This document shows positions 43,814-55,874 of a stretch of DNA of 64,000 nucleotides, in pieces (within the stretch, counting starts at the first letter, position 1; every line of letters starts with the position of its first letter). Position numbers and translations under genes: made by a program. The stretch covers positions 2,602,971-2,666,970 of the forward strand of contig JALPQD010000102.1 of the NCBI GenBank assembly GCA_023101885.1, given 5' to 3'. Under the pieces are notes generated by a model, which was not told the origin of the DNA, did no database searches, and worked only from the letters and a program-made list of their open reading frames with translations. The DNA comes from Typhlomys cinereus (taxonomy: Eukaryota > Chordata > Mammalia > Rodentia > Platacanthomyidae).

Positions 43814-44185
43814 ATACATACATTTCAGTGTAGACAAGTTTTATTTCTCAGTTTAATATGTCTTAGTAGATTTACGCTCTTTTCTTTTTTATAGATTAGT
43901 TAGCAGGTAGGCCAGGGGGAATTGTTTGAGCAGCAAGACATTACACCAAATTGCTTAAAATACCAGCTTTTTGGCTAGACTTTAATGAGCAAGTTGTAGG
44001 CCAGTTTTTGGGGATAGTAAATCCTTGCTTTCTGTCAATACTGTATCATAGGATTTACAATTGGATTGAAAATGCTTTGTAACTAAAAACTGGCCCTCCA
44101 CCAAGAGGTTTTGTGATTCTTTTCCAAGGCTACTAGTTCTGGTTTCAAACTTCGTGCCAGCCCATGTTATAAGGGGTCCCTTTCC

Positions 44186-44400
44186 ATTGAGATGGCTTGG
44201 TGGTTAAAACACTTGCTGTATAAAAAAAAAGGAATAGAGTTTGGACTTCCAGATCTCACATACAATGTGAGGTAGATGTGGCATCCCACCTGTAATTATG
44301 GCCTTAGAAGACAGTGTTCAGAAATCCCAGAGCATGCTAGTTAGCAAGTATAACCTTATAGGCAAGCTCTGGCTTTGACTAGAAACCTTGTCTCAAAGGC
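44186..44400 (+). mobile_element. B4-like composite SINE, old
   Basis: Head TTGAGATGGCTTGGTGGTTA and GACTTCCAGATCTCA, then a B1-like part (CCCACCTGTAATTATGGCC, AAACCTTGTCTCAAAGGC). The order is head then B1. Confidence 0.6.
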
Positions 44401-44409
44401 ATGAAATGG

Positions 44410-45560
44410 AAAAGTCATCATTCCTCCCCAGATCCTTGCTAGTATTCATTGTCATTTGTTTCTTGATTAGTCATTCTGATTATAAGATGTAATCTCAAAG
44501 TAGTTTAATTTGTACTTTCCTTATTGTTAAGGACTTTAAACATCTTTTTCAAGTATTTATTGGCTATTTATGTTTCTTCTTTTGAAAGCTATGTATTGAG
44601 TTCATTATCATACTGAAAGATATTTTGTGTGTGTATTTAGTTTTTGTAATTCTTTGTATGTTCTTTGCATATTCTAGATAGTACCCCAACCCACCCCACC
44701 CCCTTGGTCTGATATGAAATAGGAAATACTTTACTGATATATAGGTACACTTCTTTCTGCTATGTAGAAAACTTTTACTTTCAATTCTTGGGGTTATTGA
44801 AAGTCTTTTTAAAAAGCGTCCTTGTCCATGTCTGTATTTTACCTTGTTTTCTCTCTATCAAAATCAGTGTTTCTGGTCTTAAGTCATTTTGTCGCATATT
44901 GAATTAGTTTTTCTGCAAGATGAGAGATACAGATCTAATCCTTCCCCTTTTCTCATGTTTACATGTGTGTGTGAATCAAAGGGCACCTCAATGTATGTGG
45001 CTGTAAAGCCCAAGGGTGATGATATCTTGATTAATCCTAGATTGCTCTGTCTCCCTTGGTTTACTTTGAGGTTTCCCAGGCTCTGTGTTAGGAATCCCAA
45101 ACACAAGTTCTTCTGCTTGTGAGGCAAAAACTTCAGCCCCTGAGCTATCTCTTTAGTCCTCTGATTTTGTTCTTTACATGTGGATACCTGGTTTTCCTAG
45201 TATATTTGTTGAAGAGACTTTTTTTTCAACATAGGAACCTTTGTCAAAAAATATGTGACTATCATTGTATGAGTTTATTTCTGTATTCTCTATTCCATTC
45301 ATCAGTCTCTATGTCAGTTTTTATATCAACACCATGCTGCTTTTGTTACTATGGCTCTGTAGTGTAATTTTAGATCAGGTCCCCAACATTAAGGATTATT
45401 TTCTGGCTTTTCAGGGTAATATGTTTCTATATAAATTTTAGGATTTTTTCCTAGTTTCCTAGCTCTGTGAAGAATGTCATTAGAATATTGATGAAGATTT
45501 TGTTGAATTCATAGACCAATTTTGATGACATAATTATTGTCACAATATTGATTCTGAGCC
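44410..45560 (-). mobile_element. Old L1 ORF2 fragment interrupted by a SINE
   Basis: Antisense old L1: TTGATTAGTCATTCTGATTA, TTAAACATCTTTTTCAAG, then after the SINE CATGTGGATACCTGGTTTTC, ACACCATGCTGCTTTTGTTA and ATCAGGTCCCCAACATTAAG. Strongly diverged. Confidence 0.75.
44945..45162 (-). mobile_element. B2-like SINE inside old L1
   Basis: The plus strand has AAAGCCCAAGGGTGATGATA, TAATCCTAGATTGCTCTGTC and AGCCCCTGAGCTATCTCTTT, the antisense order of the older SINE family. It is missing a long CA tail. Confidence 0.75.
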
Positions 45561-45564
45561 AGGT

Positions 45565-46720
45565 AAATTTCTAAGACATGAAGCCAGGCAGGGCTCTTGA
45601 TAGCCACCAAAATGTACAAAAGGAACAAGATTCCAAGTTCTTTCTTTCTTAGTTAGACATGGGTAATATTGCAAATTTCACAATTTTAGCATTTTTTTCA
45701 AATGTAACAGTATTTCTTGAAGCTTAGATAGTGTGATAATAGCTACTATACATTCAGCAAAGAATAAGTAGAAAGAAAGTAGAAAAGATAATTGACTACA
45801 TTTTGGAAAATATTGAAGTCTATGGAATTTCTTCCTAAAGGAAGTATCATCTTTAAGATGCAATGAGTATGATATAAGTGTTCAAGTGGGAATTACACTT
45901 TTGATACCTCTCTTATGGGTATCTTACTTATTTTGGTTTGGGTTATGAAAACCTTGGGGTGATTGTTTAAAATACCCAGCTTCAATTGCACATCTGCTAA
46001 AAAGAACTGAAGTTGTTGTCAGCTCAAAAGTCTTCATCATTGCATGAGCATCTGAGATGCACTTTTAAAACCTGGTAGCAGTGGAGTCCGTAGCAAACTG
46101 GGGGACAGTTTCCAAATCTAAAATATTTAAATTTAAATTTATAAGCTCAGTCTGGTCAGATATATTACAGGGCTATTACTGAATAGCAAATTGTCTTGAA
46201 ATGTAGTGATTTTAAACAGATGTCTATGAGATCACAGTTTTCTGTAGTTCAAGAACTTTGGCCATGCTAAAGTATGTGTTTTGGGCTCCAGATCTCTCAA
46301 AAGATTTCCACGTTATCTGAAGACTTGACCACACTTAGGGCATCCCTTCCAGGTGTATTTGAATGGCTTTTGGCTGCAGACCTTAGTTCTTTGCCACATG
46401 GACTTCTCCATAGAAGTGCTTACAAAATAATGTCTGACTTCCTCTACAGAAAGTGATCTAATGGAGACAAAAGACAACTTTGACATGATTTCTACATTTC
46501 TGTAACTATAGAATACAGTGCAATTAACTTCACATGGAATGTTTTGAACACATCATTACCTTTCCACATGGTTTTAAAGCTAGCAATGTTCTCACCCTAC
46601 AATTATGATTTAAAATATCATCTCTTCTGAGAGATTTGTTCAACTTGTCTAAAATGAATTTTTCTCTTTTAACTGTCTTACTACATAAGAGTATCACTAT
46701 ATGAGATTATTTAATAATTA
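45565..46720. other. No feature seen
   Basis: AT-rich with no recognised gene or repeat. Confidence 0.45.
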
Positions 46721-46724
46721 ATTC

Positions 46725-46830
46725 CTGCTATAGAATGCAAGCTTCAAGATAAAATTTTTGCATACCTTATTACCATATTCCTGGCATCAACACTAGTGCC
46801 TGACATGTGGTATCTATTGACTATATTTTA
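46725..46830. repeat. L2/MIR-type tail relic
   Basis: TAGAATGCAAGCTTCAAGAT, ATATTCCTGGCATCAACAC and TAGTGCCTGACATGTGGTAT resemble the ancient 'atgagggcag ... agcacagtgcctggcacatagtagg' module. Diverged. Confidence 0.45.
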
Positions 46831-46834
46831 ACAA

Positions 46835-47790
46835 GTAGATAAGTAAGTATAGTTGAGTCTTGTTTTCCCGTTATCTCACTACTGAATATAGTAATTTAAG
46901 AAATCTGAAATAGGAGAAAATTGATACCATGTTAATTGAATAACTTATGTCTTTATTATTTAAGCTAAACTTTTTTCATGTGTTTATCAACTCTAAAATA
47001 CAAGTTTAAGAATCTGCAACAGTTCTTCGTGTACTGACCTGTCACTTGCTACGTATGTCATTGAGGCAAATTATTCCAAATGAATATCTTTATCTAGGTC
47101 AACAGTATAAACTTGCAACTCTAAGGTGTCAGAGACAATATTTATAGTTTGGCTGCATGTGGCTGAAAAGACCCATTCTGTTCTTGGAAGTGTGGTGTAG
47201 CTACTATTTGCAGATTCAGAGCCTTTTGCTTGCCCTGTCTATGTTTCCTTAGTTAGCCTGAGGTCTTTAAAGGCACATCCACATCAGGACAGTGTGACAA
47301 AGTTGGGCCTTATCATTTGAAGCTATGCTTCAGGGAATCCTTAAAATAGTCCTCCTGCCCCATCCTGCTTGCCTCTGTCCTACTTATGCTCATAGTTATG
47401 AAACTTCCTTGAGTGTCTGGTGGTCATCTGTTCCCCAGATGGGACCAGTTCCATAATGCAATGCCAAAATAAATACCACTTTACTATTAGAGTCCCTGGG
47501 ATCACCATTTCTAATTTAATGGGTTCACAGGGAACATTACTGGAAATGCCTGAGCAAGAAATGACTTCCAAGGTAGCTACAGCTCTCAGCATCTTCAGAA
47601 CTGGGGTTTAAGCTTTGGAATTAAATTTTGCCAAGGACATCTCACAGAATTAATACTTTGGTTAGGATTTCTTCCTTGTCAATCTGTACATTATTGGATT
47701 GAAAAATTTTGGACACAGAATTAGCTCTACTACTGTGTTACTGAAGAAAATCTGAAAATATGGTGGAGTCCAATGAAGAAGTTTGGTATA
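46835..47790. other. No feature seen
   Basis: Nothing recognised; opposite-strand open frames of 60-70 codons are chance. Confidence 0.4.
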
Positions 47791-47829
47791 TCTTGATCCT
47801 ATCTACTTATTTACTCATTGCTTGTCTAC

Positions 47830-47894
47830 CTGTCTATGTGCCTGCCTGCCTGCCCATCCGTCCATCCGTCCGTCCATCCATCCATCCATCCATG

Positions 47895-47941
<47 letters not shown>

Positions 47942-48022
47942 ATCTATCTATCTATCATCTATCTATGTACCTATCTATCTGTCTCTCTGTCTGTCTGTCT
48001 GTCTATCTATCTTCTATTATTC
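47830..48022. repeat. Tetranucleotide microsatellite cluster (TCCA/TCTA/TCTG)n
   Basis: A chain of CCTG, TCCA/TCCG, CTAT (about 47896-47940), mixed CTAT/CATCTAT and TGTC units. The Ile/Tyr/Ser/Leu-rich open frames of 125-142 codons are translations of it. Confidence 0.95.
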
Positions 48023-48061
48023 ATCTATTTATTCATTATCTATTTTTATATTTTTAAAAAA

Positions 48062-48075
48062 ACTTTATTTATTTT

Positions 48076-48123
<48 letters not shown>

Positions 48124-48330
48124 ATGCACATTGTATACCCCTGTGGAAGCCCAAGGATGACTTTGGGAATCATCCTGGATTACTCTAACTTCTTTTTTGC
48201 TTGGTTATGGGATTTCCCAGGCTCCTACCTCCAGGGCCAGAACTGGAGTTACATGGGACCTGGAATCCAAACTCAGGACCTTTTGCTTGCAAGCAGAGTC
48301 TTAACCCCTGAGCTATCTTTCCAGCTCATA
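48062..48330 (-). mobile_element. B2-like SINE with (GT)n end
   Basis: (GT)n at 48078-48122, then GGAAGCCCAAGGATGACTTT, GGGAATCATCCTGGATTACT, and the antisense head TTAACCCCTGAGCTATCTTT. Well preserved member of the older SINE family. Confidence 0.88.
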
Positions 48331-48339
48331 TTTTTGTAT

Positions 48340-51130
48340 TATGTACATATCCATTCATCTGTCTATCTATGTTGATGAGGAGAATGGATTGTGACAAAAG
48401 AAAATGTTAGCAAATATGCTAATGAAACATTGACTTGTGTCTTTAGTGATGATGGATTGTATTATATATAACTAGAAGAGGCTTAAAATGAAACCTTTCA
48501 ATAAATTCTTTTACTAATATAGCGGAGTAGAATTCAGCTACAAACTGTTGTTCTAGTCGTTATAGACCAGAAAGATGCAGTTGCAGAGGGATGAACAGCC
48601 TGCAAAGAAAGAACTTCACAATGCCATTTAATTTGGTTGACCTCATGCTGTTCACTGAACTTCATAAGGACATAATCACAGTGTGTACATGTAGCATATC
48701 AAAAATCAAAGTAGGCTTCTATAAAAGTTCTGTGTGAAAATTCAGAAATCTTAGCTATGCTTTTTTTTTGTTGTTGTTAAATTGACTTGGCCTTAGTTCA
48801 ACATGTAATTGAATTTGGCCAGTGATGGAATCTTCTACTCAAAGATGATTGCAAAATTGTTCTTGTTGAATTGTTAATGTAGATGTGAAATTGAGGTCAT
48901 GCTGTTAATTCTTTCTTTGTTGTTGGTTTTGATTGAAAACAGTATGATTTTTCTGTTATTTTCCTCTAAGAAGCATCAGTGCTAGTCATAATCATTTTAT
49001 TTCATTCTCTGAGAGAGCACCTTAATTGGACCATGGCCATTTTCCTTTCTATTTGGGCAATAGCTAAAAGCCTGAATATATACAGAAGACAACTATAAAG
49101 GCCCCAGAAGGAGTCTTATTTTGGAAATGCCTAGCTGTGTGACTGGACACAAATGTACATTTTTATCAACTTGACATTGTACCGTTTTCTTTGGTACAAG
49201 AACTCTAGCATCTTTTCAGTTTTGAATCTCTGTCCTTTCAGAGGTGTAAACAACTGAGCTTCCTGGAACAGTTGATAAAGTAACTCCTGACACAGAAGAA
49301 AAGTTCTGTGAGTAGCTCGTATAATCAAGACAATTTTTCAGCTACCATTGGTAAACCCACCCAAAGGCCTAGACTTCAAAATGCTAAAACAGGAGCATCT
49401 GAGAATATTGTTCTGTCTCTTTTAAGATGTTCCATGAACAACCATATTATGCCCAATGAGCTTCATCTGTCAAGACGTCTCTAGAACAAGTGGACTGTTT
49501 TTCATTTTCTGTACTTCCTTATCATTCTCACATACATTTAAGTCATCTTTTTTGTGTGCCCACTCACAATTATGTGAGGGTGGGCACACAAGATAGATAC
49601 AAAGTAACAGCCTAACAACATTTTGTAGGTAGCCAACGACCTTTGCAGACCTAGTAGATCTCAATATCACATTTTGGTTCAATAAGATGCTGAAGATGAC
49701 TTGCTCTGGTTCTTGACAGCCTATTATGCCACTCTTTTCTAATTCTAATTTTTCTGGTGCCACCTTGGTAGTTTGAAATTAGCACTGGTCCAAGTCATAG
49801 AAACTGGCAATCATTGGCTGGGTTTTACCCCTTAGGAGCCCCTGTTGTTAAATTTATTTAACATATTGCAGTTGATGGTCAAGAAATGGAGAGAAGTAAA
49901 GATGAAGCAGTCATGAGACTCTGCCATTGAAAGTCTTCGTGGGTGATGGAATTGCAGCTGTCAGTCACGTGAGGATCCATGTAAACTGAATCTGTGAAGT
50001 ACTGAGAGAAATTCCTCAGAAAAATTAGAGCAAAGATTATATAGAATATAGTTCTTTTTTTCACTTTTTAAAAATGTATGGGACATAAAATACTTTCCCT
50101 GATACTTTTCATTACTTAAATCAGCTTTGAAACCCCTTCTTGAATCCAGTTTCAAAGAAATATCTATAAAATGTTTATAGTCTAACAAGTGATAATACCC
50201 AAATGATAAACTGTCTTGACTCTTGTTATATTCTGATATGTAGTTGGTACCATTTCCAGCCTTTCTTTACCAAGTTCACTTTTCTCCTACAAGCCAATTA
50301 TATCCTCTGTGGCCCCTTCCCTGAAATACACCTACAACCTCTCAAAGGCAGGACGTCTTGGATGGGCACAGGACTGTCCCCACAGCTGTCTACACAAGGC
50401 CTTTCCATCACTAAATTTTCCACATTGTCCATTATTCCTCTTTTGTGGAACATTGGACAGATGAGTCAACCAGGCTTCCCAGAAGACATAGAATAGAACC
50501 AAAGAATGAAGCATATTCTCGCATGCGTATTCTTCTGCTGGAGCATCGTTTTGTATCCACGTACCAAATTCCCTTGCAATCACCTGGTACCTTTTCTGGG
50601 ATTCCCGAAGATTCAGAAGTAAAAGTTCCTTTTTCTAGTAAGGAAAGCTGCAAGGAGGAAATCGTTTGTATTAAAAACAAGTATACAGTACTTCCCTAAA
50701 AGATGAACTCTTTGTGCCTCTCACTTCTTATCTTAACCTGCTAGAGGTTGATGGAAGGAAGGAGTATAAAGAAATACCTTGAACTAACACCTCAAGTCCT
50801 GGAAAAGTGACTGAATTAATGATCTCACACTTCTTTTAGGAACTTTGCACTTTTACATTTTTTTTTTTTGCAGTCAGAGCCAAACTTATTTTAAAAAGCA
50901 CCTAATACTAGGACTCCTATTGCAAAAATAGATTTTTTTCTTTTAACAGCTTTTATGCTTGGGAATTCAGAAGTGAGGGAGATAGTACAATACCTCAGAT
51001 ATTTAAATGCTACAGCAACAGAGCCCATGGTGAATTTCAGTGAGGTGCAGTGGGATGATAGGTGGAGAAACCAGGACTCTTCTCTGTTCAGAAGCGCACA
51101 AAAGTCTCCTAAGGCTGTTTGTTTATTTAG
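48340..51130. other. No clear feature
   Basis: Long stretch without a recognised family. Antisense open frames of 82-97 codons (49470-49763, 50332-50680) have no domain or partner exon. Might contain old LTR or DNA-transposon relics not identifiable by eye. Confidence 0.35.
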
Positions 51131-51134
51131 ATTT

Positions 51135-51150
51135 TACCCCATAATCTCTT
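51135..51150. repeat. Target-site duplication, left copy
   Basis: TACCCCATAATCTCTT, repeated at 51207-51222 with one C/T difference. Confidence 0.85.
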
Positions 51151-51206
51151 TTTTTAAAACATTTTTTTATTATTTCCGCTCATACAAACTTAGTAGGTAC
51201 ACCGGT
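51151..51206 (-). mobile_element. Minimal L1 insertion (56 bp)
   Basis: The plus strand is T/A-rich, then TTATTATTTCCGCTCATACA, CAAACTTAGTAGGTACACC and GGT. These are only the terminal bases of the L1 3' UTR with a tail. Near-identical 16-bp repeats on both sides show true target-primed insertion. Confidence 0.9.
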
Positions 51207-51222
51207 TACCTCATAATCTCTT
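51207..51222. repeat. Target-site duplication, right copy
   Basis: TACCTCATAATCTCTT, one mismatch to 51135-51150. Confidence 0.85.
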
Positions 51223-51224
51223 GA

Positions 51225-52655
51225 GAAACACTTTATCATATTTAAAAAAACTTATCTTTTCATGTTATCACTTGGATAGAATATTAAGAAAGTCAGGAAG
51301 AGAAGAAAGTTTTGATATAGCCTGATAAACCTCATCCACTCATTTTTATCCTCTTGTGAGAATCATATTCACATCCAAAATACCACTGATTTGAAGCAGG
51401 TGGACTGGCTTTAGAAAAAATGGGAGGTATGTTAGAAATGTGGTTCTTATCACAGATTCTTCTCAATGAGATGGGCATCTGCATGTGTGGGGATACACAG
51501 TTCACTTAGAACTGGCTGGCACTTGGCCAGAGCTTCTCCACGCAGAACAGAAATGGGGCCATAGTGGGTTCTAAGGAAGGAAGTGACAAAAGCAAGGGCA
51601 GAAGAGGTGGATTAAAAAGGATGAGTGGGACAGAAGGCTCTCTGGGAGAGAGGTGCTGGGAAGGACTGAAACTGACTGAAGAATGATTGGCTCTGGGAAA
51701 CAAACAATTGAATAAGCTACATGAAATGAGTAACACATGGGAAAAGTCATAGATACATACCTGACACATAATGCAAGATCAGTTAGTGTTAGTTTCTTTC
51801 CTTTCCTGCTGCATGATGTTGCTACCAGGTGATGCATAAAACACATTGTGTGAACTTGGGTCAAAGCTCCATCGTGACATGTTGTCCCAGTAGCATTTCC
51901 AATGCAGGTAAAAATGAACCCAGTGTGTGAAACAGCCGAGTGAGAAAAACAGCAGAGTCACAGATCAGGGTGGAAATAAAACCACAGCCCTATTTGGAGT
52001 TGAGAAGGAAATAATAGCAGCTTAGCATCCCTGGGGCAAGCAAGAGCAACTGTCAGCCCAAAGCTAGTGTCTTGAGGGACCAATCCCTGAGCTAGTGACT
52101 ATAACCATGAGAGGCAGATTAAGCCCGGGGAAGAATATTGGGAAATCATTTAAACAAGGAGGTGATATGGGAATCCAGGGATAATGGACCATAGCATTTG
52201 TAATGTGTTCAGGAATTAAATTTAATTTCTATCTGAGATCAGGATGCATAGCGTACAATTGAAATGCAGTAAGAAGGTGCCCGATTCTAAATGTATTCGG
52301 GATAAGATTTGGCAGCATTCTGGGGTTGGGCTACTGGGATCTTTTGCTTGCTTACCTGTGTTTAGAGTGTCTTGATTATTTTCATTGCCTTTGCACTGCC
52401 TTAATTTAGCTATGAAATTTTCACTTCTTAGTAAAAGTTCAAAATGAACCTTCCCTGTTTACTACTTAAGTTCTCAAACTAGACACTTAAATACATACGT
52501 TCATGCACATACACAGATCATTAAGTCTCTGGTGTCTCAACACATTCTTCATATTTAGTTCAGCCTAAAGACTTCAATTGGGCGTCCTTCTAAGAAAATC
52601 CCCAGACTTTACCTTGGGGTAGTTACGCTTCCACAGTATTTCATCATTTCAGAAA
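51225..52655. other. No feature seen
   Basis: No recognised repeat or gene. Confidence 0.4.
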
Positions 52656-52659
52656 AGTT

Positions 52660-52941
52660 TCATGTAAGAGCACTTGCTGCTCAGTCATGAACATAGGACT
52701 TCAAATCCCCAGAACTCAAGAAAAAAGTCTGGCACAGTTATGTGGAGCTGTAACCCCAGCATTGTGTAAGGCATAAGCAGGAGGGTCATTGGTGGCTTTC
52801 TGACTGCCAGGCTAATTTCATGTTCAGCGAGAGGCCTGTATTGAAGAAATTGAGGCAGAGTATGATAGAGCAGGATACTGGATATCTTCCTTTGGCGTCT
52901 ACACATGTGTGTCTGGGCACACATTCACTAAGCACATTCTT

Positions 52942-52995
<54 letters not shown>

Positions 52996-53005
52996 GCACA
53001 CTAAA
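52660..53005 (+). mobile_element. B4-like composite SINE with (CT)n(CA)n tail
   Basis: Head TAAGAGCACTTGCTGCTCAG and CTTCAAATCCCCAGAAC, B1-like GCTGTAACCCCAGCATTGTG and GGCATAAGCAGGAGGGTC, then tail CT (52949-52975) and CA (52976-52995). Confidence 0.75.
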
Positions 53006-53467
53006 GGAAAACTGAAGCTTGTGTAGAAAACTCTAGAAGTATGTGGATTAATTACCTTTGCATTTATTTACAAAAGGGACACTTGTTTTTCTCCTACCCA
53101 CAATCTAACCTCCCTTACTTTTTTGATAAGGCCATCTCATTTTCTCTTAGGGATATTATCTCTTTCCCACTGGATATGCAATTTTGGTAGGGCTACCGAT
53201 CAGCATATACTGTCTTCTACTAGTTGAGTTCAATGGTCAATTGAAATGAAATAGAACTATCTCTGCATATATAGGCAGAAAAGGAAGTATTAGTAGAAAA
53301 CTCCAAGGATTGTTTATGGAACATGACTACTGTGAAAGAAGTCTGGACATCATCAGAATGATAAGGAATCAAGAAATATACAATGTTAATTCTTAGTTAT
53401 CCCTGCATGTACTAGCTTCAGGATAATGTTACCTTATCTTTGCCTGAGAAATCAAAAAAACATAGGT

Positions 53468-53765
53468 AGGGGGGATGAAGAAATGGATCAGCTACAAAAG
53501 CACAAGGACCAGAATTTGAATCCCTAGAACCCATGTAAATGTCAGTGGAAATGGTATTCTGTTAAAAATTTCAGCATTTGAGGTCCAAGACAGGGGATCT
53601 CTCACCCTGTCCCCACTAGCCATATAACTGCAAGCTCTGGGCTTCATTAAGAGACTCTGTCTCATTGAATAATGGTGAAGTAACAATCAAGGATTCCAAA
53701 ATTAACCCCAGGCCTCCACATGCACATCATACTATATACATACACGTGAAAATGAGAGAAAGAGA
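53468..53765 (+). mobile_element. B4-like composite SINE
   Basis: Head GGGATGAAGAAATGGATCAG and AATTTGAATCCCTAGAACCC; body with AATTTCAGCATTTGAGGTCC and GAGACTCTGTCTCATTG; end CCTCCACATGCACATCATAC. Confidence 0.68.
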
Positions 53766-53769
53766 GAGA

Positions 53770-54265
53770 TTATAGCCAAAACCATTGTCTCCAGAATCAA
53801 GACCAACATCTGTTGCATGAGCTGGCTTTCATGATACTGTCTAAGTAGGTCTACAATGACTGTCCTCACACTGGAACCCAGTAGCTGCTCAGTCCATGAG
53901 GCTGAATGTTTGGGCAGTCTTTTAGTCTGTTGCTGAAGTCCTTCAGGACTCATGGAGAGCCACTAGTTTTCTGTCCACATTGCAAGGCCAAAGAAACTTG
54001 TCTTTAATGCCAGTGAAGAATGACACCAACCTGCAAGGCAAATGAACTTGTCAGACGACACAAAGGCAAGCAATGAAAAAGCTAAAATCTTGCTTTTGCT
54101 AACTTCCTTTATGTGGGCTGACACTGGAAGATACTGAATTTAGGGTGTGTCTTCCCATTTGAAATAACTTGATGCAGAAACATCCAAGCATGTCCAATGA
54201 CCTGTCTGTCAGTTCCAGATCCAGACAAGTCAACAACCAACATTAACTATCACAAAGATAATTTT
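53770..54265 (-). mobile_element. Rodent LTR-like interspersed repeat, antisense
   Basis: The plus strand has GCTGCTCAGTCCATGAGGCT, GCCAGTGAAGAATGACACC, TTAGGGTGTGTCTTCCCATT, and ends GACAAGTCAACAACCAACAT and TAACTATCACA. It is the reverse of the element at 27690-28163. Confidence 0.65.
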
Positions 54266-54269
54266 TAGA

Positions 54270-55690
54270 TTCTTAGTCTTCAAAATGAATGAGGAAGAAT
54301 GAATATTGATCATTAATTCATTATATAAATAATGGACTTCTCCCTCAGGTTTTGAATCTTAAGCTTAGTGGCCAAAAGGACAGAAAGAAATGGGCGGAAC
54401 CATTTGGTTCCAGTTCTAAGACCTAAGACATCTCCAAAGACCTTGATTTCTGTTGTTCAGGGCTTCCAATTCTGTAAGTTTCCTTCCGGTTTGTGAGTCC
54501 CATTCTGGACTTACAATGAGTTCCTGTTCGCCTGAAGCTTCAGAGTAAAGCTCTATTGTTTTCAATGAATCCACCTCAATCATAAGTTTATGAACACAAT
54601 TTTGCGGTGTCAGTAACCTCATGCTGAATGAGAGCATTAACTCTGCACAGGTGGCAGGATGCCACTACTGCATGTGAAGTACTCTCCTGGAATTTTAATT
54701 TTCAGAGCTCAAAAGCCAAATGAGCCTTCAGACAGCGTCTAAGCCAATCCATACTTTTTAAAAGACAAATAATGGGAAGTATGATCTCTAAGTTTATTTT
54801 TTTCTTGTCAGATACATTCCCATAGTACTAACATTATAGCAATTCTTCCTGAAGTAGTTCATTTATGTAACAATATAATCCTTTTAAGAAAAGAGAAATA
54901 TCCTTGGGGGAAGTATACAAATAATTGATCTGATTTTCAAATTTGAGGTAACTTTGGTTTCAAGCTGCTCCTATCATTAGGTAAGAGTTTTATTACTGAA
55001 CTTGTGGCCAGACATGAAAATCTATAAGCTAATGTGATAAGGAGAATCATACTTAGTGGAAAGTTTTTAGAGTCTTGAGTCTTTAGTGGAAAGGATTTGG
55101 GGGTTTTAATGGAACCGTGATTTCCCCTTAAAATTTAAAACTACAATGAGCCTGTCTGTCAAAGCCTTAGGAAATAAGAACTTTGCAAATGGTCCAGTCA
55201 CAAACTTAGGTCCTATGCAGATTTTACAGTGCACTCCATGTTCTCCTGTGAAATGACTCTGATGAATAACATTTAACAGGATTTCTTTTTACAGAAGTAG
55301 TTCAAAGTCTTTGGGCAGTATCCTTAAGAAGTTACTGTGGCATTCCAATTTAGTGAATTTTAACAGCTGTTTCTTCCACTAGGCCTCTAAGTGGAAGTTG
55401 ATTTCCCTGGGGGTAATTCCATTAATTTGTTTTTATTATTTTAGGATAGCCAGTATGCTTTAGCTGGCTGGGTTCTAAAACTGGAAATGACGTGGGTGGC
55501 ATGGTAATTCTGCTTTTCATCCCTGTTCCTCTGAGAGTTTCCCCCAAAGACCACCCAGATGGACGGAAAGGGTAGAAGTGGTGTGAACACGTCACCCCAA
55601 TGCTGGTGTAGCATGTCTGCCAGGTGCCAGTGCGGGTTGGGAGGAGTTCTCAGGAGATGGGGCCCTCAGAAGTTTTCCCAGGTAACAATT
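54270..55690. other. No feature seen
   Basis: No recognised repeat or gene; one 73-codon antisense open frame only. Confidence 0.4.
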
Positions 55691-55694
55691 TTTT

Positions 55695-55870
55695 TTAGCG
55701 TGTATAGGTGTGGATATGTATATGTATGTGGGTATGTGTAGGAGTCTTTGGTTGCTGAAGGGGATGGAAGCCCAAGAGTAACCTCAAGAATCATCCTTGA
55801 TTACTGTACTCATTTTTTGTTTTATTTTGGGGTTTTCCAGGCTCGTCCTTCCAGCCTAGCAGAGGAATAG
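55695..55870 (-). mobile_element. B2-like SINE fragment
   Basis: GTAT-rich end (55700-55738), GGAAGCCCAAGAGTAACCTC, AAGAATCATCCTTGATTACT and TTTTCCAGGCTCGTCCTTCC; truncated before the antisense head. Confidence 0.65.
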
Positions 55871-55874
55871 TCTT

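Noticed and set aside
47760..48188. Open frames of 125-142 codons on the plus strand
   Set aside because: They translate the tetranucleotide array and GT run into repeated Ile/Tyr/Leu/Ser and Cys/Val; no gene.
49470..50680. Antisense open frames of 82-97 codons, considered as possible exons
   Set aside because: No recognised domain, no paired splice sites in frame, no codon bias visible; could be chance.
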